A stretch of 64,000 bases of DNA from positions 2,666,001 to 2,730,000 of the forward strand of contig NZ_CP133019.1 in the NCBI RefSeq assembly GCF_030866805.1. Reading direction: 5' to 3'. Position numbers and translations under genes: made by a program. The DNA is from Microbacterium terrisoli. GTDB taxonomy: Bacteria > Actinomycetota > Actinomycetes > Actinomycetales > Microbacteriaceae. The notes under the pieces are model-generated. The model saw only the letters and a list, made by a program, of their open reading frames with translations, searched no databases and had not been told where the DNA came from. Below are positions 56,114 through 64,000 of the stretch, piece after piece. Each line of letters begins with the position of its first letter. Position 1 is the stretch's first letter.

Positions 56114-56166
56114 TCTCCGGTCGGGGCGAGGCGACGAATGATCGTCGCCTCGCCCTGACCGAGACT
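56114..56166 (-). terminator. Long intercistronic hairpin after the binding-protein gene
   Basis: GTCTCCGGTCGGGGCGAGGC leads into CGACGA, pairing with TCGTCGCCTCGCCCTGACCG and the terminal GAGAC, about 23 paired bases with small mismatches and a four-base loop (around 56138-56141). No T-tract. It lies just after the binding-protein stop and before the permeases, the same position as the hairpin at 23406-23436. Confidence 0.85.
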
Positions 56167-56173
56167 GGGCCGA

Positions 56174-57475
56174 CTACTTCTTCTCGGAGTCCAGCAGGGA
56201 CTGGAACTCGGTGTTCGCCTTGTCGGCGGCGGCATTCGAGTCGCCACCGGTGATCGCCGCCACGAACGGCGCGCCGACGATCTCACGAGCCTGCGCGACG
56301 GACAGAACCAGCGGGCGGTCGTAGCCGATGCCGTTCTTGCCGTTCTCAGCGATCGCCTTCACCAGCTCGGCGGGGAACTTGGCCGTCGCGGCGGGGTTCT
56401 CCCACACCGACGTGCGGGCACCGGAGTTGCCCTCCTCCTGCAGCGCCAGCGTCATCTCGGGGCTGGTGGCCCACTTGATGAACTTCCAGGCATTGTCCTG
56501 GTTCTTCGAGGCGGAGTTGATGCCCAGTGCCCATGCCGCGACGTTGTACGGCTTGGATCCGGCCGGGCCGGCCGGGAACGCGGCGTAGCCGACCTGGTCG
56601 GACACCTTGGACTTCTCGGGGTTGGCAAGGTTGTCGTACAGGCTGGAGGCATCCGTCTCGAAGGCGGCCTTGCCCTGCTGGAACAGCGCCATCGCCTCGG
56701 GCCAGCTCATGTCGGTGTTCACCTGCGCGGGACCGTAGTCGCGCAGCAGTCCGCCGTAGTACGCGTAGGCCTTCTTGGCGGCATCCGTTCCGACGGTCGA
56801 CGTGCCATCGGCATCCATCCAGTCGCCGCCGAAGCTGTAGAGGAAGCCGGAGAACTGCGTCACACCGGCCGAGGCCTGCGTGCGCGAGACGAAGCCGGCC
56901 ACTCCCGGATTCTGCTCCTTGATCTTCTTGGCCGCCGCCTGCAGCTCGTCCATCGTCGTCGGGACGCTCAGCCCCGCCTTCTGCAGCAGGTCCTTGCGGT
57001 AGTAGAGGATCTCGTTCTCGGTGACGATCGGCACGCCGACGACCTTGTCCTGGTACGTCGTGATGCTCACCGGTCCTGGCTGGAAGTCGCTCCAGTTCCA
57101 GGTGGCATCGTCGGAGACGTGCTTGGTCAGATCCACGAAATAGTGGCTCGCCGCGAACAGCTTGCCGACCTGCAGCGGACGATACATCATCACGTCCACG
57201 TCGGCGGACCCCGCGTTCAGCTTCACCTTGTAGCTGTCGGCGAGCTGATCCTCACTGAGCTGGTTGACCACGACCTTCAGGCCGGTCTCCTTCTCGAAGT
57301 CGGGAATGCGCTTCTTCAGCGAGTCCGTCCACACGTGGTTGGCCAAGGTGACGTTCAGCGTCGTGGATTCGGCCTTGTCGCCGCCTCCGCCACTGCTGCA
57401 CGCGGAGACCATTCCGGCCGTCAGCAGCGTGGCGGTGGCCACCGCTGCGATCCTCATCAGGGTATGGGGCTTCAT
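56174..57475 (-). CDS. Sugar-binding lipoprotein of CUT1 ABC transporter
   Basis: A 433-residue solute-binding protein with lipobox MVSAC, Cys26 being the lipidation site, then a Ser/Gly linker. The mature fold shows GLKVVNQLSEDQLADSYKVK, YYRKDLLQKAGLSVPTTMDE, SWPEAMALFQQGKAAFETDA and AAWALGINSAS. First gene of an operon with two permeases, a ManD/RspA-type dehydratase and gntK; divergent from an SDR and an FCD regulator. Ligand unknown. Confidence 0.92.
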   Translation of the reverse strand: MKPHTLMRIAAVATATLLTAGMVSACSSGGGGDKAESTTLNVTLANHVWTDSLKKRIPDFEKETGLKVVVNQLSEDQLADSYKVKLNAGSADVDVMMYRPLQVGKLFAASHYFVDLTKHVSDDATWNWSDFQPGPVSITTYQDKVVGVPIVTENEILYYRKDLLQKAGLSVPTTMDELQAAAKKIKEQNPGVAGFVSRTQASAGVTQFSGFLYSFGGDWMDADGTSTVGTDAAKKAYAYYGGLLRDYGPAQVNTDMSWPEAMALFQQGKAAFETDASSLYDNLANPEKSKVSDQVGYAAFPAGPAGSKPYNVAAWALGINSASKNQDNAWKFIKWATSPEMTLALQEEGNSGARTSVWENPAATAKFPAELVKAIAENGKNGIGYDRPLVLSVAQAREIVGAPFVAAITGGDSNAAADKANTEFQSLLDSEKK

Positions 57476-57540
57476 TGCACAACCTTTCCTTCAGCGTTCT
57501 GGAGGAGCGCGCACAGCGCGTTTACAGGGTGACTCCTCGT

Positions 57541-57570
57541 TGGTAGCATATAAGTCATACGAATCATCGG
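57541..57570. promoter_or_regulatory. AT-rich intergenic site, candidate FCD/GntR operator
   Basis: Within the divergent 146-base space between the binding-protein and SDR genes, AAGTCATACGA (57552-57562) has a partial GT-N3-AC dyad like the TNGTNNNACNA sites bound by FCD-type GntR regulators. AGCATA (57545-57550) gives a TATGCT -10-like box on the minus strand. Support is by pattern only. Confidence 0.4.
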
Positions 57571-57621
57571 CGATAACGGCAAGATAACGATCATCCGCAT
57601 CGCCCGAGAAGGAGTGGCGCC

Positions 57622-58419
57622 ATGCACATCGACCTGAGCGAGAAGGTGGCGATCGTCACCGGGGCCGCTCGCGGCATCGGCAAGGAGATCTGCCTGTCCC
57701 TCGCTCGCGAAGGCGTGATCGTGGTGGCGCTGGACGTCACCGAAGCCGCGCTCGCCTCGACCGCGCACGATCTGCACGAGATAGACCCGCGGGCCCGCAC
57801 TTACGCGTGCGACATCCGCGACGCCGCCCGCATCGACACGGTCATCGCCGATGCCGTCGCGGCACTCGGACGCATCGACATCCTGGTCAACAACGCCGGA
57901 GTGGTCGACGAGGGCGTCATCGAGACCGTCGCCGAAGCGCGGTGGGACCTCGTCCAGGACGTGAACGTGAAGGGCACCTTCCTCATGTGCAAGGCGGTGA
58001 TCCCGGTGATGAAGCGGCAGCGGTCGGGACGGATCATCAACGCCGCCTCGTTCGCGGCGATCGTCCCGCGTGTGGGCGGCGTGGTCTATGCCGCTTCGAA
58101 GGCCGCAGTCGTCCAGCTCACACGCGGGCTGGCCGGAGAGCTCGGGCCGTGGGAGATCACAGTGAACGCGTACGCGCCGGGGATGATCCCCACCGAGATG
58201 AACCACTTCACCGAACGGCCCGCTCAGGAGCAGGAGGAGCTGCTGAGCACTCTGACGCTTCACCGCTGGGGTCGCCCGGAAGACATCGCGAACCTGGTCT
58301 GCTTCCTCTCCTCCGACCGCGCGTCGTACATCACCGGAGCCCTGATCGACATCAGCGGGGGCAAGCTCGCCACGCAGCTGCCGCATGAGGCATATGCTCT
58401 GTCCGATGTCAACCGCTGA
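57622..58419 (+). CDS. SDR-family oxidoreductase
   Basis: A 265-residue short-chain dehydrogenase. The cofactor motif is VTGAARGIGKE, the NNAG motif is present, and the active-site Ser, Tyr and Lys fall in INAASFAAIV and VYAASKAAV. AAGGAG lies seven bases before the ATG. It precedes the FCD regulator with overlapping ends and is divergent from the ABC operon, so it probably oxidises or reduces a sugar acid or its lactone in the same pathway. The substrate cannot be told from sequence. Confidence 0.85.
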   Translation: MHIDLSEKVAIVTGAARGIGKEICLSLAREGVIVVALDVTEAALASTAHDLHEIDPRARTYACDIRDAARIDTVIADAVAALGRIDILVNNAGVVDEGVIETVAEARWDLVQDVNVKGTFLMCKAVIPVMKRQRSGRIINAASFAAIVPRVGGVVYAASKAAVVQLTRGLAGELGPWEITVNAYAPGMIPTEMNHFTERPAQEQEELLSTLTLHRWGRPEDIANLVCFLSSDRASYITGALIDISGGKLATQLPHEAYALSDVNR

Positions 58420-59212
58420 AACTGGGGCAACTGTGCCGTCGACGCCACGCCACGGACCGTCCGCCCGCGTGATGCGCGCAGGGTCCAGCAGTGGCGGCGA
58501 CCTGCACTCGCGCGTGGTCGAAGACATCGGGCAGCGCATCATCAACGGCGAACTCGCCGTGGGCGACACGATCTTCGCCGAGCAGGTCTGCGAGCGCCTG
58601 AACATCTCCCGCCCGGTCGTGCGAGAAGGCCTGCGCACCCTGAGCTCACTCGGATTGATCCAGTCCAGGCCGCAGCGAGGCACGCGCGTGCTCCCGCGCT
58701 CGAACTGGGACTTCCTGAGCCCGTACATCATCCGCTGGCGCGGTCAGAGCCCCGACCGGCTCACACAGATGCGAGAGCTTCTCGAGCTGCGCCTGGGGAT
58801 CGAGCATGCGGCGGCGTACTTCGCGGCCACGCGGAGAACGGATGCCGCAGCGGCGGCGATGAAGGACGCCGCCGCGCGGATGAAGACCGCCCTGGACGCC
58901 CACGACACCTTCGCGTACTTCCGCGCCGATCAAGAGGTGCATCGGCTCATGCTCGAAGGGTCGGAGAACGCCGTGCTCGCCCAGTTCGCCGAGACGGTGA
59001 CCGCGCTGCTGCGCATCCGCGGCGAGACGAACCCCCTGGTCTACTCCCCGCAGGGGCTGGCCCGTGCCTCACTGCACCGTCACATCGCGCTCGCCGACGC
59101 ACTCGACGCGCGCGACCCGGAGCGCGCGGCCGAGCTCGCGCGGGAGATCATCATCGAAACGCTCAAAGAAGTGGATGCCGTCACTCCCCCGCCGGCGTCA
59201 CCGCCCGTATGA
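58406..59212 (+). CDS. FCD-domain GntR-family transcriptional regulator
   Basis: A roughly 268-residue regulator. The winged helix is VCERLNISRPVVREGLRTLS followed by SLGLIQSRPQRGTRVLP; the all-helical FCD domain begins near MRELLELRLGIEHAAA, with candidate metal-ligand histidines (ADQEVHRLML; SLHRHIALADAL). FCD regulators of this kind often control uronate and aldonate pathways. It overlaps the SDR gene; three in-frame ATGs (58385, 58394, 58406) are possible and none has a clear ribosome site. Its end overlaps the convergent SDR by 15 bases. Confidence 0.88.
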   Translation: MSTAETGATVPSTPRHGPSARVMRAGSSSGGDLHSRVVEDIGQRIINGELAVGDTIFAEQVCERLNISRPVVREGLRTLSSLGLIQSRPQRGTRVLPRSNWDFLSPYIIRWRGQSPDRLTQMRELLELRLGIEHAAAYFAATRRTDAAAAAMKDAAARMKTALDAHDTFAYFRADQEVHRLMLEGSENAVLAQFAETVTALLRIRGETNPLVYSPQGLARASLHRHIALADALDARDPERAAELAREIIIETLKEVDAVTPPPASPPV

Positions 59213-59938
59213 GTGGCTCTCGATCGGCGAGATGACCAGCTCGTTGATCGCGACGTGACGGGGCATCTCGAACACGAATCGCACCGCTCGCGCCACGTCT
59301 TCGGGGGTGAGCATCTTGTCTCGCTGCTCCCGCGTCGGAACGACCGGTCGATTGTCGATCAGCGGAGTGTCGATGTCACCGGGGCACAGCAGGCACGCGC
59401 TGACGCCACCGGGTCCCTCCTGATCGTTCAACGACTCCGTGAGCGACTTCAGCGCTGTCTTGCTCGCAGAATAGGCCACGCCGGCGCCGCGCCCGTACGT
59501 CCACCCCGCCCACGACGAGACCACCACGACCCGCCCGGCGCCGCGCCGCCGCATCCCGGGCAGGACTCCCGCGATGGCGCCGGCGGCGGCCGTGAGGTTC
59601 GTCGCCACGACGGCCTGGAACTCCGGCATCCGCAGCCCGGCCCACGCGCGTTTCGGAACGTTCAGCCCTGCCGAGAAGAGCAGTTCTGCCACGTCGCCGT
59701 GATCGGTGGCGACCGCCCGGGTCGCGGCATCCATCGCCTTCTGGTCCGAGGCGTCGACGGCGAGCACGTCCGCGGATCCGCCGAGCGAAGCCACCTCGTC
59801 GGCGACCGCTCTCAATTCGGCTTCGCGACGCCCGCTGAGCACCAGGTGCCGGTCCGCGCCGGCCAGCGCAAGCGCCGACGCCCGGCCGACGCCCGACGTC
59901 GCGCCGATGATCCAGGTCACGCGCAGGGGTTTTGCCAT
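59198..59938 (-). CDS. SDR-family oxidoreductase
   Basis: A 246-residue short-chain dehydrogenase with IIGATSGVGRA, a LLFSAGLNVPKRAW stretch replacing the usual NNAG, VVVVSSWAGWTYGR and YSASKTALK for the catalytic Ser, Tyr and Lys. It is the last gene of the operon headed by the IolC-like kinase, 46 bases after the zinc alcohol dehydrogenase. Its substrate is unknown; the operon suggests a sugar or polyol derivative. Confidence 0.83.
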   Translation of the reverse strand: MAKPLRVTWIIGATSGVGRASALALAGADRHLVLSGRREAELRAVADEVASLGGSADVLAVDASDQKAMDAATRAVATDHGDVAELLFSAGLNVPKRAWAGLRMPEFQAVVATNLTAAAGAIAGVLPGMRRRGAGRVVVVSSWAGWTYGRGAGVAYSASKTALKSLTESLNDQEGPGGVSACLLCPGDIDTPLIDNRPVVPTREQRDKMLTPEDVARAVRFVFEMPRHVAINELVISPIESHSYGR

Positions 59939-59984
59939 GAGATCTCCTCGCTCTTCGACATCAATACTTCCGTCCGGGCCCCGG

Positions 59985-61016
59985 TCAGGCGCGCGACGGC
60001 ACGACGACCGTCTTCAGTCCTTCGCCCGACTGGGCAGCCTGCAGCGCGGCCGCGAAGTCTTCCAACTCGACACGTCGGGTCACCAGCGGGCCGAGCTGGA
60101 CGCGCTGCTGTTCGATGAGCGTCATCGCGTGTCGCCACGACGTGGGGGTCGAGGCGAATCCGCTCGTGACCGTCAGCTCCTTGTAGAGCACCTCGTCGAA
60201 GGGCAGCGACACCTCCCGACCGAAGATGCCTATCTGCACATAACGCGCGCGTCGCCGTGCGGCCCGAAACGCTGTCGCGGCTCCGGCGGCACTCCCCGAG
60301 CATTCCAGCACGACGTCGAATGCGCCCTCCTCCACCGGTTCGGTCGTCACCTGAATGCCCAGGGACTGCGCGATCTGAAGCCGCTCGGCGTCACGGGCCA
60401 GTCCCGACAGCGTCACGTGACCGCCGTGCGCGCTCGCGACCTGCGCGGCCAGCTGCCCCATCGCTCCCGGTCCGGTCACCAGCACCCGGTCACCGGCGGC
60501 GACCACCGGCGGGTCCATCAGGCACTGCGCCACACAGGCGAGCGGTTCCGACAGCGCCCCGTCGAATTCGCCGAGCCATTCGGGCAGCGCGTGCAGATTC
60601 ATCGTGGGCAGCACCACCTGCTCGGCGAAGCCGCCGTCCTCGAACGAGCCGAGAGAGCGCCGCCGCGTGCACAGGTTGCGGCGTCCGGCCCGGCACATGT
60701 CGCATCTCTCGCACGCCGAGAAGTACGTCTCGCAGGCGACCCGCGTGCCGACCCAGCCGGCATCCGTCTCGCTGCCGACCGCGGCGACGCGCCCGAGGAT
60801 CTCGTGTCCCATGACCACGGGGGCCTCATAGCCGTACTCATCGTGCGCGACGTGGACGTCTGTGCCGCAGATGCCGGTGGCGATCACGTGCACGCGGGCG
60901 AATCCCGCGGGAGTCTGCGGCACGGGCACCGTCGAGACGACAACGTTCTCGGGTCCCGGTCCGGTCTTGACGACCGCGCGCATCGTGGCGTCGGTGGCAG
61001 GCAGAGTGCTGGTCAT
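59985..61016 (-). CDS. Zinc-dependent alcohol dehydrogenase (polyol/threonine dehydrogenase-like)
   Basis: A 343-residue MDR-family dehydrogenase. The catalytic zinc ligands are in GICGTDVHV and GHEILGRV; the structural-zinc cysteines are in CERCDMCRAGRRNLC; the cofactor loop is VTGPGAMGQLAA. Relatives oxidise sorbitol, inositol, galactitol or threonine. It overlaps the Cgl0159-type gene by four bases (ATGA) and probably makes a keto-sugar intermediate for the kinase and aldolase encoded next to it. Specific substrate unresolved. Confidence 0.87.
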   Translation of the reverse strand: MTSTLPATDATMRAVVKTGPGPENVVVSTVPVPQTPAGFARVHVIATGICGTDVHVAHDEYGYEAPVVMGHEILGRVAAVGSETDAGWVGTRVACETYFSACERCDMCRAGRRNLCTRRRSLGSFEDGGFAEQVVLPTMNLHALPEWLGEFDGALSEPLACVAQCLMDPPVVAAGDRVLVTGPGAMGQLAAQVASAHGGHVTLSGLARDAERLQIAQSLGIQVTTEPVEEGAFDVVLECSGSAAGAATAFRAARRRARYVQIGIFGREVSLPFDEVLYKELTVTSGFASTPTSWRHAMTLIEQQRVQLGPLVTRRVELEDFAAALQAAQSGEGLKTVVVPSRA

Positions 61017-61975
61017 ACTCGTTCCTTCGTGATCGGTCCGGTCTGCGAGTCGGCTCGGTGCTCTCCGGTGCCGGTGCGCATCTCGCCGTGCACGAGCGCT
61101 GCCGCTGCATCCACCGCGGCGGCCACGTCGCCGTCGCGCGGATACAACAGCGTGCGCCCCACGGTCAGGCCCCGAACGCCCGGCAGCGCCAGTGCGGCCT
61201 CCCACGCGGCGAAGGTGTCGTCGAGATCGTCGCCCGCGTCTCCGCCGAGCAGCAGCACCGGCAGCGTGGTCGCCGCCATGACGCGCTCCATGTCGTCGAC
61301 GACCGGCAGCTTCATCCACGTGTACGCGCTGCTGGCGCCCAGGCCCGACGCGATCGCGATCGAGAGGATCACGGCATCGGTGGACAGGTCGTTGACGATG
61401 CGGCCATCGACCCATCTGCTGATGAAGGGCTCGAGCATGATGGGCAGGCGCGCGTGCGCTGCCTGAGTGACGACGGCGGCAGTGCTCTGCAGCGTGGATG
61501 CCGTGCCCGCATCGGCGAGGTTGACGCGCAGCAGCGTCTTGGCGACGTCGATGCCCGAGTCGACCATGGTCTCCACGTCGTAGCCGGTGAACCTGTCGTC
61601 CATCTCGAAGGCCGCACCGTGCAGGCCGCCGCGGTTCATCGACCCGACGACGATCTTGTCCTCCAGCAGCCCGAGGGTCACGAGGTCGTCGACGATGTCG
61701 GGGGTGCCGAGCACGCCGTCCACGCCCGGGCGGCTGAGCGCGATCGCCAGACGTTCGAGCAGGTCATACCGATCGGCCATCGCTGTCCGGTGGCACCCGA
61801 CGGCCAGGGCTCCTCGCGCCGGGTGATCGGCCGCGACGATGAACAGTCGGCCGTCTCCGCGCAGCAGGTCGCGCCGCGCCCTGCCGACAAGCGCTGCCGC
61901 GATGCGATCGGGGCGCGTGGCGCGAAGCTCGCGCAGCTGTGCGAACCGCTCGGCGTTGATGACGCCATCCCGCAT
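61013..61975 (-). CDS. Cgl0159-type (beta/alpha)8 aldolase-like protein
   Basis: A 320-residue TIM-barrel protein resembling the family named after Corynebacterium Cgl0159, found beside iolC in inositol clusters. Conserved-looking parts are LFIVAADHPARGALAVGCH, DKIVVGSMNRGGLHGAAFEM and a lysine at SAYTWMKLPVVDDME, a possible Schiff-base residue. In some bacteria a related barrel (DUF2090) is fused to IolC, which suggests an aldolase acting on the kinase product. Activity here is inferred. Overlaps the dehydrogenase by four bases and is one base from iolC. The ATG at 61975 follows iolC's stop region directly. Confidence 0.75.
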   Translation of the reverse strand: MRDGVINAERFAQLRELRATRPDRIAAALVGRARRDLLRGDGRLFIVAADHPARGALAVGCHRTAMADRYDLLERLAIALSRPGVDGVLGTPDIVDDLVTLGLLEDKIVVGSMNRGGLHGAAFEMDDRFTGYDVETMVDSGIDVAKTLLRVNLADAGTASTLQSTAAVVTQAAHARLPIMLEPFISRWVDGRIVNDLSTDAVILSIAIASGLGASSAYTWMKLPVVDDMERVMAATTLPVLLLGGDAGDDLDDTFAAWEAALALPGVRGLTVGRTLLYPRDGDVAAAVDAAAALVHGEMRTGTGEHRADSQTGPITKERV

Positions 61976-61976
61976 G

Positions 61977-62918
61977 TCAGTGCACCCCACCGAGGATCGC
62001 CTCGACCTCGGTCGTGGTGGGCATGGCTGTGGAGCATTCGCGACGGGAGGCGACGATGGCACCGGCGATGTTGGCGAAGCGCAGGATGCGCTCGAGATCC
62101 CACCCCTCCAGAAGGCCGTGCACCAGCGCGCCACCGAAGGCGTCGCCGGCGCCGAGGCCGTTGACGACCCGCACCGGATACGCCGGCACCTCCACGCTCT
62201 GCTCTCGGGTCTTGGCCAGCACTCCGCGCGGCCCCTGCTTGACGATGGCAAGCTCGACGCCGCGCTCGATGAGCGCATCGGCGGCACGCTGCGGATCGGT
62301 CTCGCCGACGGCGACCTCACATTCCTCTCGATTGCCGACGGCGACCGTCACGTGGTCAAGAACGCGGGCGATCTGCGCAGATGCCTCGGCAGGCGACTCC
62401 CAGAACATGGGCCGGTAATCGAGGTCGACGACGGTGTGCTCGCGCCGACCACGAGCCTTGAGCGCCGCGTGGTGGGCGGCGCGGCTGGGCTGCTTCGTCA
62501 GCCCCGTGACGGTGAACCAGAACACCCGTGCATCCCGGACGGCATCCGCGTCCAGCTCTTCGGCCACGACGCCCAGATCGGGCGCCATCGGCTCGCGGTA
62601 GAAGTAGAGCGGGAAGCGATCAGGCGGAAAGATCTCGCAGAACGTCACCGGCGTCGGATACACCGGGTCGGTGCGCACATAGCGGTTCTCGACTCCCAGC
62701 CGGGTCAGTTCTCGCAGCAGGTATCGGCCGAAAGGATCGTCCCCCACGCCGGAGATGAGCGCCGCACGACGGCCATGCCGTGCGGCGGCGACGGTCACGT
62801 TCGCCGCACTGCCGCCGAGGAACTTGCCGAACGTCTCGACGTCCTCCAGGCCGACACCGTCTTGCAAGGGGTAGATGTCGGCGCCGAGACGCCCGATCGC
62901 GAGCAGGTCATACGCCAT
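61977..62918 (-). CDS. iolC: PfkB-family kinase, IolC-like (5-dehydro-2-deoxygluconokinase)
   Basis: A 313-residue PfkB carbohydrate kinase. GGSAANVTVAAARHGRRAAL is the first signature and VNGLGAGDAFGGAL holds the catalytic Asp. RFPLYFYREPMAPDL is characteristic of IolC, which phosphorylates 5-dehydro-2-deoxygluconate in inositol catabolism. No other iol genes (iolB, D, E, G) are in the window, so the sugar may be a different keto-deoxy acid. First gene of its operon; divergent from a GntR regulator. Confidence 0.82.
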   Translation of the reverse strand: MAYDLLAIGRLGADIYPLQDGVGLEDVETFGKFLGGSAANVTVAAARHGRRAALISGVGDDPFGRYLLRELTRLGVENRYVRTDPVYPTPVTFCEIFPPDRFPLYFYREPMAPDLGVVAEELDADAVRDARVFWFTVTGLTKQPSRAAHHAALKARGRREHTVVDLDYRPMFWESPAEASAQIARVLDHVTVAVGNREECEVAVGETDPQRAADALIERGVELAIVKQGPRGVLAKTREQSVEVPAYPVRVVNGLGAGDAFGGALVHGLLEGWDLERILRFANIAGAIVASRRECSTAMPTTTEVEAILGGVH

Positions 62919-62966
62919 TTCGGTTGAGCTCCACGCACTCGTTCAGTGGACAGTCGGCAGCCGACC

Positions 62967-62996
62967 TGTGATTGACTATGTCCTGACATTATCACA
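62967..62996. promoter_or_regulatory. Inverted repeats in the iolC-gntR intergenic region
   Basis: TGTGAT (62967-62972) mirrors ATCACA (62991-62996); inside them ATGTC/GACAT (62978-62989) form a second dyad around a CT spacer. The region is AT-rich compared with its surroundings. HutC-type GntR proteins usually bind short dyads of this kind between their own gene and the target operon. Confidence 0.5.
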
Positions 62997-63022
62997 ATGG
63001 CAGGAAGGGGCTGACCCCGCAC

Positions 63023-63790
63023 ATGGCACGAGAGAAGAGCCAGTGGCCCGACGAGCTGTTCGCCGATCTCGACCGCACCGGTCCCGTCCCGCTGTATTTC
63101 CAGATCTCGAGCCGGCTGGAATCCGCCATTCGATCGGCACTCCTCCCCGCCGGCGCACGCCTGGAGAACGAGATCGCGATCGCCGAACGTCTGGGACTCT
63201 CGCGGCCGACAGTGCGCCGCGCCATCCAGGAACTGGTCGAGAAGGGACTGCTCGTGCGGCGGCGCGGCATCGGCACCCAGGTCGTTCAGGGCAGCAGCGG
63301 CGTGACACGACAGGTCGAGCTGACGAGCCTGTACGAGGACCTGCAGAGCACGCACCACACTCCCGGCACGCGCGTGCTCGAGCAGAAGATCGTGCCGGCA
63401 CCGGGCAGGGTCGCCGAGGGCCTGGCGATCCCCTCCGGGTCCGATGTCCTCCACCTGCGCCGACAGCGCAGCACCGACGCCGTCCCTGTCGCGGTCATGG
63501 AGAACTTCCTGCCCGTCGAGTTCGCCGACATCACGACAGAACAGCTCGAGGAGCGCGGGCTCTATCAGCTCCTGCGCGCACGCGGCGTCGCGATCCGGGT
63601 CGCCAAACAGCGCATCGGCGCGCGCGGCGCCCGGGGCGACGAAGCGAAGCTGCTCGAGATCGCCGAGGGCGGACCCGTGCTGACCATGGAGCGCGTCGCC
63701 TACGACGGGTCGGGCCACGCGATCGAGTTCGGCCGGCACTGCTACCGGCCTGACATGTATGCGTTCGAGACGACCCTCGTGGCCAAGTAG
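63023..63790 (+). CDS. GntR-family (HutC/UTRA) transcriptional regulator
   Basis: A 255-residue regulator with an N-terminal winged helix (RLGLSRPTVRRAIQELVEKG followed by LLVRRRGIGTQV) and a C-terminal UTRA ligand domain (VPVAVMENFLPVEF; ERVAYDGSGHAIEFGRHCYR). UTRA domains bind small sugars, phosphosugars or amino acid derivatives. Divergent from the iolC-like operon, which it probably represses until the sugar intermediate appears. Confidence 0.92.
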   Translation: MAREKSQWPDELFADLDRTGPVPLYFQISSRLESAIRSALLPAGARLENEIAIAERLGLSRPTVRRAIQELVEKGLLVRRRGIGTQVVQGSSGVTRQVELTSLYEDLQSTHHTPGTRVLEQKIVPAPGRVAEGLAIPSGSDVLHLRRQRSTDAVPVAVMENFLPVEFADITTEQLEERGLYQLLRARGVAIRVAKQRIGARGARGDEAKLLEIAEGGPVLTMERVAYDGSGHAIEFGRHCYRPDMYAFETTLVAK

Positions 63791-63817
63791 ATCGCGCCGC
63801 CACACGGAGCGCACAGG

Positions 63818-64000
63818 TCACGCCGGGGCGTGCGCCTGCAAGAACTCGTAGACGTCGGTGGCGTCGATGCCGGGGAACGCGCCGGTGGGCAGGGTCGCCA
63901 GCAGCGTGCGGGGCGTGGCCACGTTCGGCCACGAACTGCCGCGCCAGGCGTCTTCGAGCTCGGCCGGCGCGCGTCGGCAGCACACTTCGGAGGCGTGCTT
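63818..64000 (-). CDS. Unidentified protein, C-terminal fragment
   Basis: An open frame runs from the window edge to a TGA at 63818-63820, giving 60 residues of a C-terminus. It reads SEVCCRRAPAELEDAWRGSS, then a PRTLLATLPTGAFPGIDATD stretch and ends LQAHAPA. Two adjacent cysteines and an aromatic-rich patch are visible. Codon use matches the surrounding genes. I do not recognise the family; the N-terminal part outside the window is needed. Confidence 0.6.
   Translation of the reverse strand, partial: KHASEVCCRRAPAELEDAWRGSSWPNVATPRTLLATLPTGAFPGIDATDVYEFLQAHAPA

Overview
The window is high-GC DNA from an actinobacterium. The dense ATGA/GTGA start-stop overlaps, the F420-dependent (Ddn-type) reductase, the lysGE pair, the tRNA-Trp-secE-nusG-rplK-rplA order and the long acidic NusG all point to the family Microbacteriaceae, probably a Microbacterium-like organism. 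That placement is inferred from gene content, not from a marker search.

Region 1 (1-20.5 kb) is a molybdenum island. It opens with the respiratory nitrate reductase operon narGHJI (narG cut by the window edge). A terminator separates this from an opposite-strand block: an oxalate/formate-type MFS transporter, an FdhF/YdeP-type molybdopterin oxidoreductase, fdhD, the molybdate importer modABC and an HTH-Mop (ModE-like) protein. Divergent from these runs a tightly overlapped cofactor operon, moeB(rhodanese)-moeA-moaC-mobA-DUF6457-moaD, which converges on moaE and mogA/moaB. moaA is not in the window. A HerA-like DUF853 ATPase follows.

Region 2 (20.5-33 kb) holds a Ddn-like reductase, a sugar ABC operon with a LacI-type operator at its promoter, a Bcr/CflA MFS pump, rplJ-rplL with an attenuator-like leader, a pterin dehydratase, a YqaJ-type nuclease, an emrB-marR operon with a near-consensus promoter buried in operator half-sites, the divergent lysG/lysE pair and acylphosphatase.

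Region 3 (33-44.6 kb) is a complete form II (AYRGAGR) CO-dehydrogenase-type operon, mocA-coxD-coxE-xdhC-coxS-coxL-coxM-coxG, lying between rplJL and tRNA-Trp-secE-nusG-rplKA. A 21-bp minisatellite sits at its downstream end. Two different nucleotidyltransferases are present: MobA, suited to the Nar/Fdh cofactor, and MocA, suited to the Cox cofactor.

Region 4 (44.7-52.6 kb) is a putrescine/GABA operon (gabT, putrescine oxidase, two aldehyde dehydrogenases) divergent from a PucR regulator. Together these could take putrescine through GABA and succinate semialdehyde to succinate.

Region 5 (52.6-64 kb) is a sugar-acid catabolic region. It contains gluconokinase, a ManD/RspA dehydratase, an ABC importer, an SDR and an FCD regulator. 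A second operon has an IolC-like kinase, a Cgl0159-type TIM barrel and a zinc alcohol dehydrogenase, divergent from a UTRA-type GntR regulator. A partial unidentified gene ends the window. No insertion sequences, prophage or CRISPR arrays were seen, and no gene-free stretch exceeds about 300 bases.
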